A stretch of 64,000 nucleotides of DNA from contig NZ_NMUN01000002.1 of assembly GCF_002812725.1 (NCBI RefSeq), forward strand, positions 368,961 to 432,960, in the 5' to 3' direction. The translations under genes and the position numbers were made by a program. Positions 38,927 to 47,120 of the stretch are shown one piece after another. The notes below the pieces were generated by a model that saw only the letters and a program-made list of their open reading frames with translations, ran no database searches and was not told the origin of the DNA. Origin of the DNA: Microbacterium sp. BR1. Its GTDB lineage: Bacteria; Actinomycetota; Actinomycetes; Actinomycetales; Microbacteriaceae. Each line of letters begins with the position of its first letter. Within the stretch, counting starts at the first letter, position 1.

Positions 38927-39271
38927 GTGCTGCTGATGGCGGGCGCGATGCTCGTCGTCGGGTCCATGCTCGTCAGCGCGACCCTCACGGTCGGCCTCGC
39001 GGCGACGGGCGGCGCGGCCGTGGCCGCTCGCCGCGCGGCTGGGGCTGCCGACAACGCCGCGATCGCCGCGGCCGACACGGTGTCGGGCGCGCTGCCGGGT
39101 GAGCCGTGCGCACGCGCGGCGGAGGTGGCCGAGGCATCCGGTGCGCGCTTGGTCTCGTGCGACACCGAGGACCTCGACGCGATCGTGAGCGTCAGGGTGT
39201 CGTTCGCGGGCATGGCCGCGGTGGCACGTGCCCGGGCTGGACCGCCCCGGGACTCGGGCGTTCCCGAGTAG
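38927..39271 (+). CDS. Rv3654c-like TadE-type protein, start uncertain
   Basis: 114 residues from the GTG at 38927. One N-terminal hydrophobic helix ('MLLMAGAMLVVGSMLVSATLTVGLA') then 'AARRAAGAADNAAIAAADTVSGALPGEPCARAAEVA', the pattern of the Rv3654c-like helicase/secretion-neighbourhood family (flp pilus assembly minor protein). The family usually has 10-20 residues before the helix. An ATGATG overlapping the TadE stop (38875) would give this, but that frame stops after ten codons and homology continues one frame over. Either the GTG is the true start or there is a frameshift near 38900. No good ribosome-binding site precedes the GTG. Confidence 0.75.
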   Translation: MLLMAGAMLVVGSMLVSATLTVGLAATGGAAVAARRAAGAADNAAIAAADTVSGALPGEPCARAAEVAEASGARLVSCDTEDLDAIVSVRVSFAGMAAVARARAGPPRDSGVPE

Positions 39272-39339
39272 GCGGCGCGCCGCCCCGACCCGGCTCACAG
39301 TGTGCGGTGTGTATGGTGTGCATCGGAGAAAGGACCCCC

Positions 39340-42054
39340 GTGGCCACCAGCAAGAAGCTCGTCATCGTCGAGTCTCCGACGAAGATGAAGTCGATCCAGT
39401 CGTACCTCGGTGACGACTACGAAGTGTTGTCGTCTGTCGGACACATCCGTGATCTCGCCGACAAGAAGGACATCCCCGCCGACCTGAAGAAGACCTCGGT
39501 CGGTAAGTACTCGATCGACATCGAGAACGACTTCGCCCCCTTTTACGTCGAGAGCGACCGCGGCAAGAAGACCGTCGCCGAACTCAAGCGAGCGCTCAAG
39601 GGTGCCGACGAACTCCTGTTGGCCACTGATGAGGACCGCGAGGGCGAAGCCATCGCGTGGCACCTGCTCGAAACGCTCAAGCCGAAGGTCCCGGTCAAGC
39701 GCATGGTGTTCCACGAGATCACCAAAGACGCGATCCAGGCCGCCGTCGAGAAGACGCGCGAGCTCGACCACGACCTCGTCGACGCGCAAGAGACCCGCCG
39801 CATCCTCGACCGTCTGTACGGCTGGGACGTCTCGCCCGTGCTCTGGCGCAAGATCGGCTCCGGCAGCAACGGCGCCGCCCTCTCGGCCGGCCGCGTCCAG
39901 TCCGCCGCCACGCGCCTCGTCGTCGACCGCGAGCGCGAGCGCATCGCCTTCGTCGGCGCCAACTACTGGGACATCGAGGCTCAGGTAGAGAAGGATGCCT
40001 CCGCCTTCGGCGTCAAACTCGTCCGCATCGACGGCGCGGCCATCGCGCGCGGAACCGACTTCGATGACAAGGGTCAGCTGAAGAAGGCCGTGGTCGTGCT
40101 CGACGAGGCCGCGGCCCGCCAACTCGCAACCGACGTGCAGACGGCGGGGGAGGCATCCGTCACCCGCGTCGAGGCCAAGCCCGGTACGCGCAGCCCGTAC
40201 GCCCCTTTCACGACCTCGACGATGCAGCAAGAGGCCGGCCGCAAGCTCTCGATGAGCGCGAAGCACGCCATGAGCGTCGCTCAGCGGCTGTACGAAAAGG
40301 GTTACATCACCTACATGCGAACCGACTCGGTGTCGCTGGGTACGCAGGCGATCCAGGCCGCGCGCGAGCAGGCCGTGCAGCTGTACGGCTCGGCGGCCGT
40401 GCCCCTCAACCCCCGCGTCTACAAGAGCAAGAGCAAGAACGCCCAAGAGGCGCACGAGGCGATCCGTCCTTCGGGCGAGCACTTCCGCACCCCTGCGTCG
40501 CTGAGTGGATCGCTCGATCGCGACGAACAGCGCCTGTACGACCTGATCTGGAAGCGCACCGTCGCGAGCCAGATGGCCGACGCCAAGTACGAGACCACCA
40601 CCGTGACCCTCGAGGTCGCAGCGGGTGAGCGCCGCGTCGAGTTCACCGCATCCGGCACCGTTTACACCTTCAAGGGATTCCTCGAGGCATACGAAGAAGG
40701 CCGGGACGAGAAGCGCGGCGACGCCGACAAGGCCGACGACCAGTCGCTGCCGCAGGTCGCCGTCGGCGACGCGCTGCAGGTCACCGAGGTCGAGCCCAAG
40801 GGCCACCAGACCACCCCGAAGCCGCGCTACACCGAGGCATCCCTCGTCAAGGCGCTGGAGGAGAAGGGGATCGGGCGCCCGTCGACCTTCGCGAGCATCA
40901 TCGACACGATCCTCGACCGCGGGTACGTCACCAAGCGCGGCCAGGCCCTCGTGCCGAGCTGGATCGCCTTCAGCGTCGTGCGGCTGCTGGAGGAGAACTT
41001 CCCCGACCTGATCGACTACGACTTCACGGCCGCACTCGAGGACGACCTCGACGCGATCGCCCGCGGCGAGCAGGGCCGGGTGTCGTGGCTGCGCGAGTTC
41101 TACTTCGGATCCGAGGATCACGCGGGGCTGCGCAACATCGTCGACAACCTCGGCGAGATCGATGCCCGCGAACTCAACTCGCGCCCGGTATCGGAGGGCG
41201 TGACGCTCCGCATCGGCAAGTACGGCCCCTACCTCGAGGTCGTCGACCCCGCCAACCCGGAGGCGGACCCGCGCCGCGTGAATGTGCCGGAGGATCTCGC
41301 GCCCGACGAACTCACCCCCGCCAAGGCGCAGGAGCTCATCGAGGCACCCGTCGCCGGGGATCGTGTGCTCGGCGAGCACCCCGAGACGCACAAGCTCATC
41401 GTCGTCAAGGACGGCCGCTACGGCCCCTACGTGCAGGAGCTCGAGCCCGAAGAACCCGCCGGCGTGGACGAGGCGACCGGCGAGATCGTCGACGCCCCCG
41501 CACCGAAGAAGCGCGGCGCGAAGAAAGAGGTCGCGCCCAAGCCCCGCACCGCCTCGCTGTTCAAGAGCATGTCGGTCGACACGATCGACCTCGAGACGGC
41601 CCTGCGCCTGCTCGAACTGCCCCGCACGGTCGGCACCGACCCCGAATCGGGCGAGGTCATCACGGCGCAGAACGGCCGGTACGGACCGTACCTGAAGAAG
41701 GGCACGGACTCGCGTTCGCTCGAGAACGAGCAGCAGATCTTCGACATCGACCTGCCCGGCGCGCTCGCCGTGTACGCCCTGCCGAAGTACGGCGCCCGCC
41801 GCCCGTCGAGTGCGCTCAAGGAATTCGAGGCGGACCCGGTCAGCGGCAAGCCGATCCGCATCCGCGACGGCCGCTTCGGCGCCTATGTGACCGACGGCGA
41901 GACGAACGCGACCATCCCGCGCGGTGAGAGCGTCGAAGACATCGACTTCGAACGTGCCGTGCAGATCCTCGCCGACAAGCGGGCGAAGGGTCCCGCGCCC
42001 AAGCGCACCGCTCGCAAGCCCGCCGCCCGCAAGGCGCCGGCCAAGAAGAAGTGA
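39340..42054 (+). CDS. topA: DNA topoisomerase I
   Basis: 904 residues, typical actinobacterial length. TOPRIM domain at the N-terminus ('LVIVESPTKMKSIQSYL', 'LLLATDEDREGEAIAWHL') and catalytic Tyr325 in 'YITYMRTDS'. The C-terminal half carries four or more repeats of the type 'GRYGPYV...' and no zinc-finger cysteines, as expected in actinobacteria. It ends in a Lys/Arg/Ala-rich tail that aids processivity. Relaxes negative supercoils. The GTG at 39340 has GAAAGGA upstream. tmk follows with a one-base overlap, starting an operon topA-tmk-holB. Confidence 0.98.
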   Translation: MATSKKLVIVESPTKMKSIQSYLGDDYEVLSSVGHIRDLADKKDIPADLKKTSVGKYSIDIENDFAPFYVESDRGKKTVAELKRALKGADELLLATDEDREGEAIAWHLLETLKPKVPVKRMVFHEITKDAIQAAVEKTRELDHDLVDAQETRRILDRLYGWDVSPVLWRKIGSGSNGAALSAGRVQSAATRLVVDRERERIAFVGANYWDIEAQVEKDASAFGVKLVRIDGAAIARGTDFDDKGQLKKAVVVLDEAAARQLATDVQTAGEASVTRVEAKPGTRSPYAPFTTSTMQQEAGRKLSMSAKHAMSVAQRLYEKGYITYMRTDSVSLGTQAIQAAREQAVQLYGSAAVPLNPRVYKSKSKNAQEAHEAIRPSGEHFRTPASLSGSLDRDEQRLYDLIWKRTVASQMADAKYETTTVTLEVAAGERRVEFTASGTVYTFKGFLEAYEEGRDEKRGDADKADDQSLPQVAVGDALQVTEVEPKGHQTTPKPRYTEASLVKALEEKGIGRPSTFASIIDTILDRGYVTKRGQALVPSWIAFSVVRLLEENFPDLIDYDFTAALEDDLDAIARGEQGRVSWLREFYFGSEDHAGLRNIVDNLGEIDARELNSRPVSEGVTLRIGKYGPYLEVVDPANPEADPRRVNVPEDLAPDELTPAKAQELIEAPVAGDRVLGEHPETHKLIVVKDGRYGPYVQELEPEEPAGVDEATGEIVDAPAPKKRGAKKEVAPKPRTASLFKSMSVDTIDLETALRLLELPRTVGTDPESGEVITAQNGRYGPYLKKGTDSRSLENEQQIFDIDLPGALAVYALPKYGARRPSSALKEFEADPVSGKPIRIRDGRFGAYVTDGETNATIPRGESVEDIDFERAVQILADKRAKGPAPKRTARKPAARKAPAKKK

Positions 42055-42704
42055 TGACGGATGCCGGGGGCGCTGCGGTAACCCGGCGCCCGGGCCTGTG
42101 GGTCACGCTCGAGGGCGGCGACGGCGCCGGAAAGACGACGCAGGCCGCCCTGCTGCAGGAGTGGCTCGAGGCATCCGGTCGCAACGTCGTCCGCACGCGC
42201 GAGCCCGGCGGCACCGAGGTCGGTGTGCTGATCCGCGACATCGTGCTGCACCACCGGGGCGAGGTGGCGCCGCGCGCCGAGGCGCTGCTCTACGCGGCCG
42301 ACCGTGCTCAGCACGTCCAGACGCTGGTGCTTCCGGCGCTCGAGCGCGGCGACGTGGTCGTGCAGGATCGCTACCTCGATTCATCCGTCGCGTATCAGGG
42401 CGCCGGACGAGTGCTCGACGCCACCGAGGTGCGGGACCTCTCGCTGTGGGCGACGGGCGGGCAACTGCCCGACGTGACGATTCTGCTCGACCTCGATCCG
42501 GCTGCCGCGCGAGCCCGACTCGACGCCGATGACAAGCCGTTCGATCGGCTCGAGGCCGAGCGCGAAGACTTTCACACCCGCGTACGCACCGCCTTCCTCG
42601 ATCTGGCCTCGGCCGAGCCGGGGAGGTTCCTCGTGCTCGACGCGACCCTTACCGCCGACGAGCTCGCCGCGCGCGTGCGAGCCCGTATCGAACCCCTGCT
42701 GTAA
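42054..42704 (+). CDS. tmk: Thymidylate kinase
   Basis: 216 residues. P-loop 'LEGGDGAGKTTQ', DR(Y) motif 'VVQDRYLDSSVAYQGAGR', and the LID region 'DDKPFDRLEAEREDFH'. Phosphorylates dTMP to dTDP. The ATG at 42054 shares its A with the topA stop (TGATG); a GTG one codon earlier is also possible. The genomic neighbour of topA and holB as in many actinobacteria. 168 bases with a repeat element separate it from holB, which has its own leaderless promoter. Confidence 0.96.
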   Translation: MTDAGGAAVTRRPGLWVTLEGGDGAGKTTQAALLQEWLEASGRNVVRTREPGGTEVGVLIRDIVLHHRGEVAPRAEALLYAADRAQHVQTLVLPALERGDVVVQDRYLDSSVAYQGAGRVLDATEVRDLSLWATGGQLPDVTILLDLDPAAARARLDADDKPFDRLEAEREDFHTRVRTAFLDLASAEPGRFLVLDATLTADELAARVRARIEPLL

Positions 42705-42743
42705 TCCACGGTCGGCAGGGCGTCGCGCCGGTGTGCGGCCCCG

Positions 42744-42835
42744 GCGCGGACAACATTCCGGAACATTCGGCCTCGGCGGGGCCGAACGGACCTCCGCGGA
42801 GCCGAATAGACAAGTCATCCGGAGTGTTGTGCGCC
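42744..42835. repeat. Short element with ACAACATTCCGGA terminal inverted repeats (copy 2)
   Basis: ACAACATTCCGGA (42750-42762) and TCCGGAGTGTTGT (42818-42830) pair at 12 of 13 positions, with flanking GCGC/GCGC. An inner hairpin TTCGGCC...GGCCGAA (42766-42786) is present. The ends match those of the element at 28895-29010, though the interiors differ. It fills the tmk-holB gap. Confidence 0.6.
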
Positions 42836-42872
42836 GATGGGATGCGTCGGACGCCGCGGCTAGTCTGGGGGA

Positions 42873-44033
42873 GTGCCCAGCCCCGTCCCCGCAGCCCTTC
42901 CCTGGGGCGCCGTCTGGGGTCAGGACGCCGCCGTCGCATCGCTGTCCGCCGCGGCGAGCGGTGATGCCGAGGGGATGACGCACGCCTGGCTGCTCACTGG
43001 CCCCCCGGGTTCGGGGCGCTCCACCCTCGCCTACGCGTTCGCCGCGGCGCTCATCGCGAACGACGAGCACGATCAGGGTGCGATGCGCCAGGTGCTCGCG
43101 GGCACACATCCAGACCTCACCGCGCTCCGCACCGAGCGTGTCATCATCACGATCGACGAGGCCCGCAAGCTCGTCGAGCGCGCTGCATATTCACCCTCGC
43201 TCGGGCGTCACCGCGTGATCGTCGTCGAGGACGCGGACCGGATGACCGAGCGCACCTCCAACGTCCTGCTCAAGTCGCTCGAAGAGCCGCCCGAGCGCAC
43301 GGTGTGGATTCTGTGCGCGCCCAGCGAGGCCGACCTGCTGCCAACCATCCGCTCCCGCGTCCGGTCGGTGCGGCTGCGCGAGCCCGAGGTTGCGGACGTG
43401 GCGCGCCTCGTCGCCGAGCGCACCGGTGCATCGCCCGAGATCGCCGAGCAGGCCGCACGGCACGCGCAGCGGCACATCGGTATGGCCCAGCGCCTCGCCA
43501 CGGACGAATCCGCCCGCGCGAGGCGCGAAGAGACGCTGCGTGCCGTGCTCGCGGTCCGCAACGTCGGGGACGTCGTGACGGTCGCCGCTCGTATCGTCGA
43601 GGTCGCGACCGACGATGCCAAGGCGCTCACGGCAGAGCGCGACGCGACCGAGCGTGCCGAATTCCTCCGCACGATCGGCGTCACGGAGGGCCAGGCGGTG
43701 CCGCCCGCGGTCCGCTCGCAGTTGAGTGCCCTCGACGAAGACCAGAAGCGTCGCGCCACGCGGAGCCTCCGAGATGGCATCGACCGCGTCCTCACCGACC
43801 TGCAGTCGATGTTCCGCGACATCGTCATGCTGCAGTTCGGCCGCGACACCGACCTCGTGAACGTCGAACTCGAGCCGGAACTGCGTGCCGCCGCATCCGC
43901 GTGGACGCCCCAACGAACGCTTGCGGTGCTGGATCAGCTGCAGGTGACCCGTCGTAACCTTGAACAGAATGCCGCGCCGGCTCTCGCCCTCGAGAGCATG
44001 CTCGTGACCGCGGCGACCGGAAGGATCTCGTGA
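42873..44033 (+). CDS. holB: DNA polymerase III subunit delta'
   Basis: 386 residues. AAA+ fold: 'WLLTGPPGSGRSTLAYAFAAAL' (Walker A with Arg in place of Lys, as in non-hydrolysing delta'), 'VVEDADRMTERTSNVLLKSLEEPP' and sensor 'IRSRVRSVRL'. Clamp-loader stator. The zinc-binding cysteine cluster normally inserted before 'THPD' is missing: the segment reads 'NDEHDQGAMRQVLAGTHPDL' with no Cys. The GTG at 42873 is six bases after a TAGTCT -10 box (42861-42866), so the mRNA is leaderless. Overlaps the next gene by four bases. Confidence 0.95.
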   Translation: MPSPVPAALPWGAVWGQDAAVASLSAAASGDAEGMTHAWLLTGPPGSGRSTLAYAFAAALIANDEHDQGAMRQVLAGTHPDLTALRTERVIITIDEARKLVERAAYSPSLGRHRVIVVEDADRMTERTSNVLLKSLEEPPERTVWILCAPSEADLLPTIRSRVRSVRLREPEVADVARLVAERTGASPEIAEQAARHAQRHIGMAQRLATDESARARREETLRAVLAVRNVGDVVTVAARIVEVATDDAKALTAERDATERAEFLRTIGVTEGQAVPPAVRSQLSALDEDQKRRATRSLRDGIDRVLTDLQSMFRDIVMLQFGRDTDLVNVELEPELRAAASAWTPQRTLAVLDQLQVTRRNLEQNAAPALALESMLVTAATGRIS

Positions 44034-45577
44034 CCCGTACCGAACGCCGCGGCCCCGCACGTCTTGCGGGCCGCATCCTGCGTGCCTCGATCGCCCTGGT
44101 GGCGGCCTCCGTGATGTTGAGCGGATGCCTCTATGCGGCCATTCCCGAGGACGCGACCTCGTCCGCGCCCGCGATAGAAGACCCGACGACGCTCGACGGT
44201 TTCTACGAGCAGGAGGTCTCGTGGAGCGACTGCGGCGGCTTCGAGTGCGCGATGGTCGCGGCCCCGCTGGACTGGGAAGACCCTTCGGCCGGAACCATCG
44301 GGCTCTCGGTCATCCGCTCGGCCGCGACCGGGTCCGACCGGATCGGATCCCTCCTGACGAACCCCGGCGGCCCCGGTGCGAGCGGTGTCTCGCTCATCCG
44401 CGACTCGCTCGACTTCGCGGTCGGGTCCGCGCTGCAGGAGTCCTACGACATCATCGGTTTCGACCCGCGCGGGGTGGGGGAGTCGACGGCCGTGCGCTGC
44501 TTCGACGCCGCCGACATGGACGCCTACCTCTACGACCTGCCGGCAAACCCGCGAGGTTCGGCCGAGTGGGAGGCGGAGCTGACCGACCGGAACACCGCGT
44601 TCGCCGATGCCTGTGAGGACAACAGTCAGGGCATCCTGCCGTTCATCAACACGGTCAGCGCTGCGCGCGACATGGATCTGCTGCGCGCCGTGCTCGGCGA
44701 CGACGAGCTGTACTACCTCGGGTATTCGTACGGTACCTTCCTCGGCGCGACGTATGCCGACCTGTACCCCGAGAACGTGGGGCGCATGGTGCTGGATGGG
44801 GCGATCGATCCGTCCATCTCGGGTCTCGAGGTCGGCACCGAGCAGGCGATCGGGTTCGAGAACGCGCTGCGGGCGTACATGGCGGACTGCCTGACGACGC
44901 AGGAATGCCCGTTCCGCGGGTCGGTGGATCAGGCGATGGCAGACCTCGGTGCGCTTCTGGCGAGTGTCGACCGCACGCCGCTTCCCGCCAGCGATGGGCG
45001 GGAGCTCGGCGCGGACAGCCTGGTGACGGCCATCGTCGCCGCCCTGTACTCGCAGGAGAGCTGGGGCTTCCTGACGCAGGCGCTCGACGAAGCGCTCCAG
45101 GGTGACCCCGAGACGGCCTTCCTGCTGGCTGACTTCTACAACGGTCGGGAGGGCGGTGTGTACACCGATAACTCTGCCGAGGCCTTCCGCGCCTACAACT
45201 GCATGGACTACCCGGTGGACGGCTCGCAGGCGGATCAGGATGCATCCAATGCCCGCATCGACGCTGAGGCCCCGACGATCGCGCCGTACTGGGAAGGCCC
45301 CGACCCGTGTGACGTGTGGCCGCACGAACCGACCGGAACGCGGGGACCGATCGCTGCGGCCGGTGCCGCGCCGATCCTGGTCGTGGGGACCACGGGTGAC
45401 CCCGCGACCCCGTACGCCTGGTCGGTGGCCCTGGCCGAACAGCTCGAGTCCGGCACCTTGATCACGAACGTGGGCGAGGGGCACACGGGCTACAACAAGG
45501 GCAACGTGTGCGTTGACGACGCGGTCGAGGCGTACCTGATCGACGGCACCGTGCCACCGGACGGGCTCTGCGAGTAG
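44030..45577 (+). CDS. TAP-type alpha/beta hydrolase lipoprotein (SlpD/tripeptidyl aminopeptidase family)
   Basis: 515 residues. Lipoprotein signal with 'LSGC' (Cys25), then the alpha/beta-hydrolase fold: 'LLTNPGGPGASGVS', 'IGFDPRGVGEST', the nucleophile elbow 'LGYSYGTFLGATYA', and a C-terminal TAP domain with Asp in 'GTTGDPATPYAW' and His in 'NVGEGHTGY'. Family members release N-terminal peptides outside the cell. GTG start overlaps the holB stop (GTGA); this holB-TAP coupling is common in actinobacteria. A repeat module lies just downstream. Confidence 0.93.
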   Translation: MTRTERRGPARLAGRILRASIALVAASVMLSGCLYAAIPEDATSSAPAIEDPTTLDGFYEQEVSWSDCGGFECAMVAAPLDWEDPSAGTIGLSVIRSAATGSDRIGSLLTNPGGPGASGVSLIRDSLDFAVGSALQESYDIIGFDPRGVGESTAVRCFDAADMDAYLYDLPANPRGSAEWEAELTDRNTAFADACEDNSQGILPFINTVSAARDMDLLRAVLGDDELYYLGYSYGTFLGATYADLYPENVGRMVLDGAIDPSISGLEVGTEQAIGFENALRAYMADCLTTQECPFRGSVDQAMADLGALLASVDRTPLPASDGRELGADSLVTAIVAALYSQESWGFLTQALDEALQGDPETAFLLADFYNGREGGVYTDNSAEAFRAYNCMDYPVDGSQADQDASNARIDAEAPTIAPYWEGPDPCDVWPHEPTGTRGPIAAAGAAPILVVGTTGDPATPYAWSVALAEQLESGTLITNVGEGHTGYNKGNVCVDDAVEAYLIDGTVPPDGLCE

Positions 45578-45603
45578 CACCCGCGCCGCGCAGCCCGCGG
45601 GGT

Positions 45604-45686
45604 GCCGAGTGCGCCAAGTGTTGCCGAGTGCGCCACCTGTTCGCCGGGCGTCAGGGGTGCATTCGGTACTAACCGGCGCACTCGGC
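45604..45686. repeat. Nested inverted-repeat module, GCCGAGTGCGCCA words
   Basis: GCCGAGTGCGCCA at 45604 and 45623 (19 apart). The inverted CGGCGCACTCGGC is at 45674, and a degenerate inverted copy is near 45657. Same architecture as the module at 30091 but a different word. It lies between the TAP-hydrolase gene and tRNA-Thr and may terminate the upstream operon. GCCGAGTGCGC also occurs at 8738 after purH. Confidence 0.65.
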
Positions 45687-45776
45687 GTGGCAGGTCGAGG
45701 TGCGGTCGCGCGCGAGTTCACGGCGCGGCTCGGCAGCCTGTAAGATCGTTGCTTGTGCATCGCGCAAGCGGCGCGC

Positions 45777-45852
45777 GCCACCTTAGCTCAGACGGCAGAG
45801 CGATTCACTCGTAATGAATAGGTCAAGGGTTCGATTCCCTTAGGTGGCTCCA
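45777..45852 (+). tRNA. tRNA-Thr (anticodon CGT)
   Basis: Acceptor GCCACCT pairs with AGGTGGC. D stem GCTC/GAGC. Anticodon stem ATTCA/TGAAT with loop CTCGTAA gives anticodon CGT for codon ACG. T arm AAGGG-TTCGATT-CCCTT. Discriminator T followed by an encoded CCA. A TAAGAT -10 box (45741-45746) with TTCACG 18 bases upstream is a good promoter. Everything downstream in the window looks accessory, so this tRNA could mark an island boundary. Confidence 0.97.
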
Positions 45853-45968
45853 CAAAACCCCAGGCCAACTCGCGGCAGCTTGGCGTCGCGAATCGCTCGC
45901 GGCCCGGAGGTGAACCAGTAGCCCGGTCATGACCTCCGGTCCGAGTCGGATCAGGATGTGCAGTCGGA

Positions 45969-46964
45969 TCAGGCGGTCGACTCGCGCACCCGCAGAGTGA
46001 CCTGCGGGCTGTGCTGCCGACGAGGCGGATCCTCGCCGGCGGCGGCCGCCAGAGCAAGGTCGGCGAAGTAACGGCCGAGCCCCTCGTCGTCGACGTGGAC
46101 GGTCGAGAGAGACGGGACGAACACGCTGGAGATGGGAGCGTCGTCGTGCCCGATCACGGCGATGTCGCGGGGCACGGCGATTCCCTCGCGGAGGGCGGCG
46201 CCGACGACGAGGGCCGCGACGTCGTCGTTGTACGCGACGATGCCGGTAACCCCAGCCTGCCGCCAGCCGCTCACGATCTCGCGGACGTTCGCGGCGTCGA
46301 CGGCGGCGTGCGGGACGTCCTCGATGCCGTGTTGTCGTGCGGTCGCGGCGGCGAGTTCGTATCGGGATGCCGCCAGTTCGGCGAGGCGCGGATCCGCTGA
46401 CGCCGCGTAGGCCAGCCGTCGGCGCTGTCGCTCGACGAGGTGTTCGACCTGTAGGCGGGGGCCCTGGCTGAAGCTGAAGGGCTGCTCGTCGTCCTCGGTG
46501 GACTCGGTCGGCTGCGGGATGACGGCGCCCACGCCCGACGCGCGGATCTCGTCGAACAGCTCCTCGCCGAACGGGAGCATTCCCATCACGACGTCGGGCT
46601 GCAGGGTCTCCCAGAGCGGTCGTGCGTTTCCGCCCGGATGAGGTGTCATCGTCACGAGCGAGTAACCCGCTTGGTCGAGGGCCGCGGATGCTTCGTCGAC
46701 ATGGCGGCGCATGCTGTAGTCGATCGGCCAGTCGGGGAGCACGAGGAGGATGATCCTGTTGCGCCCGCTCGCGAGGGCCTGGGCGGCCAGGTGCGGGCGG
46801 TAGCCGAGTCGTCGCGCTGCGGCCAGGACCTTCTCTTGGGTCGCCTCTGAGATGGTCTGGCCCGGAGTCGAGTTCAGGACGAAGCCGACGGTGGCGCGAG
46901 AAACACCCACCTCACGGGCGATGTCCGCCGCGGTCACCCGTCGCTCTGCTGTCCTGTCCGACAC
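45969..46964 (-). CDS. LacI family transcriptional regulator of the glycoside operon
   Basis: 331 residues. LacI helix-turn-helix at the N-terminus ('VTAADIAREVGVSRATVGFVLNSTPGQTISEATQEKVLAAARRLGY') followed by a periplasmic-binding-like sensor domain ('GIVAYNDDVAALVVGAALREGIAVPRDIAVIGHDDAP'). It faces away from the MFS-rhamnosidase-glucosidase operon, and two LacI-type palindromes lie between them, so it most likely represses that operon and releases it on binding a glycoside or sugar. A 12-base direct repeat (AGTCGGATCAGG, 45944 and 45962) overlaps its stop. Confidence 0.93.
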   Translation of the reverse strand: MSDRTAERRVTAADIAREVGVSRATVGFVLNSTPGQTISEATQEKVLAAARRLGYRPHLAAQALASGRNRIILLVLPDWPIDYSMRRHVDEASAALDQAGYSLVTMTPHPGGNARPLWETLQPDVVMGMLPFGEELFDEIRASGVGAVIPQPTESTEDDEQPFSFSQGPRLQVEHLVERQRRRLAYAASADPRLAELAASRYELAAATARQHGIEDVPHAAVDAANVREIVSGWRQAGVTGIVAYNDDVAALVVGAALREGIAVPRDIAVIGHDDAPISSVFVPSLSTVHVDDEGLGRYFADLALAAAAGEDPPRRQHSPQVTLRVRESTA

Positions 46965-47034
46965 GGATCCTCCGGGTTCATGGTATTGCTTCAGGGGCTG
47001 GTCTCTTGTCGGCCGACGGTGCCTCGCAAAATAA

Positions 47035-47086
47035 CTTGCGCGTGCTAGTAGTCTCCGCTACTCTGCTGCAAGCTAGCTCGCGCTAG
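47035..47086 (+). promoter_or_regulatory. Promoter with two LacI-type operators
   Basis: Operator 1, CTTGCGCGTGCTAG (47035-47048), and operator 2, CTAGCTCGCGCTAG (47073-47086), agree at 11 of 14 positions and have the central CG typical of LacI sites; operator 2 has perfect CTAGC/GCTAG arms. Between them a promoter is visible: TTGCGC (47036-47041), 17 bases, TACTCT (47059-47064). Operator 1 covers the -35 and operator 2 the start site. Confidence 0.75.
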
Positions 47087-47120
47087 TAATCCTCTCGCAA
47101 TTGTGACAATGGAGTCTTCT

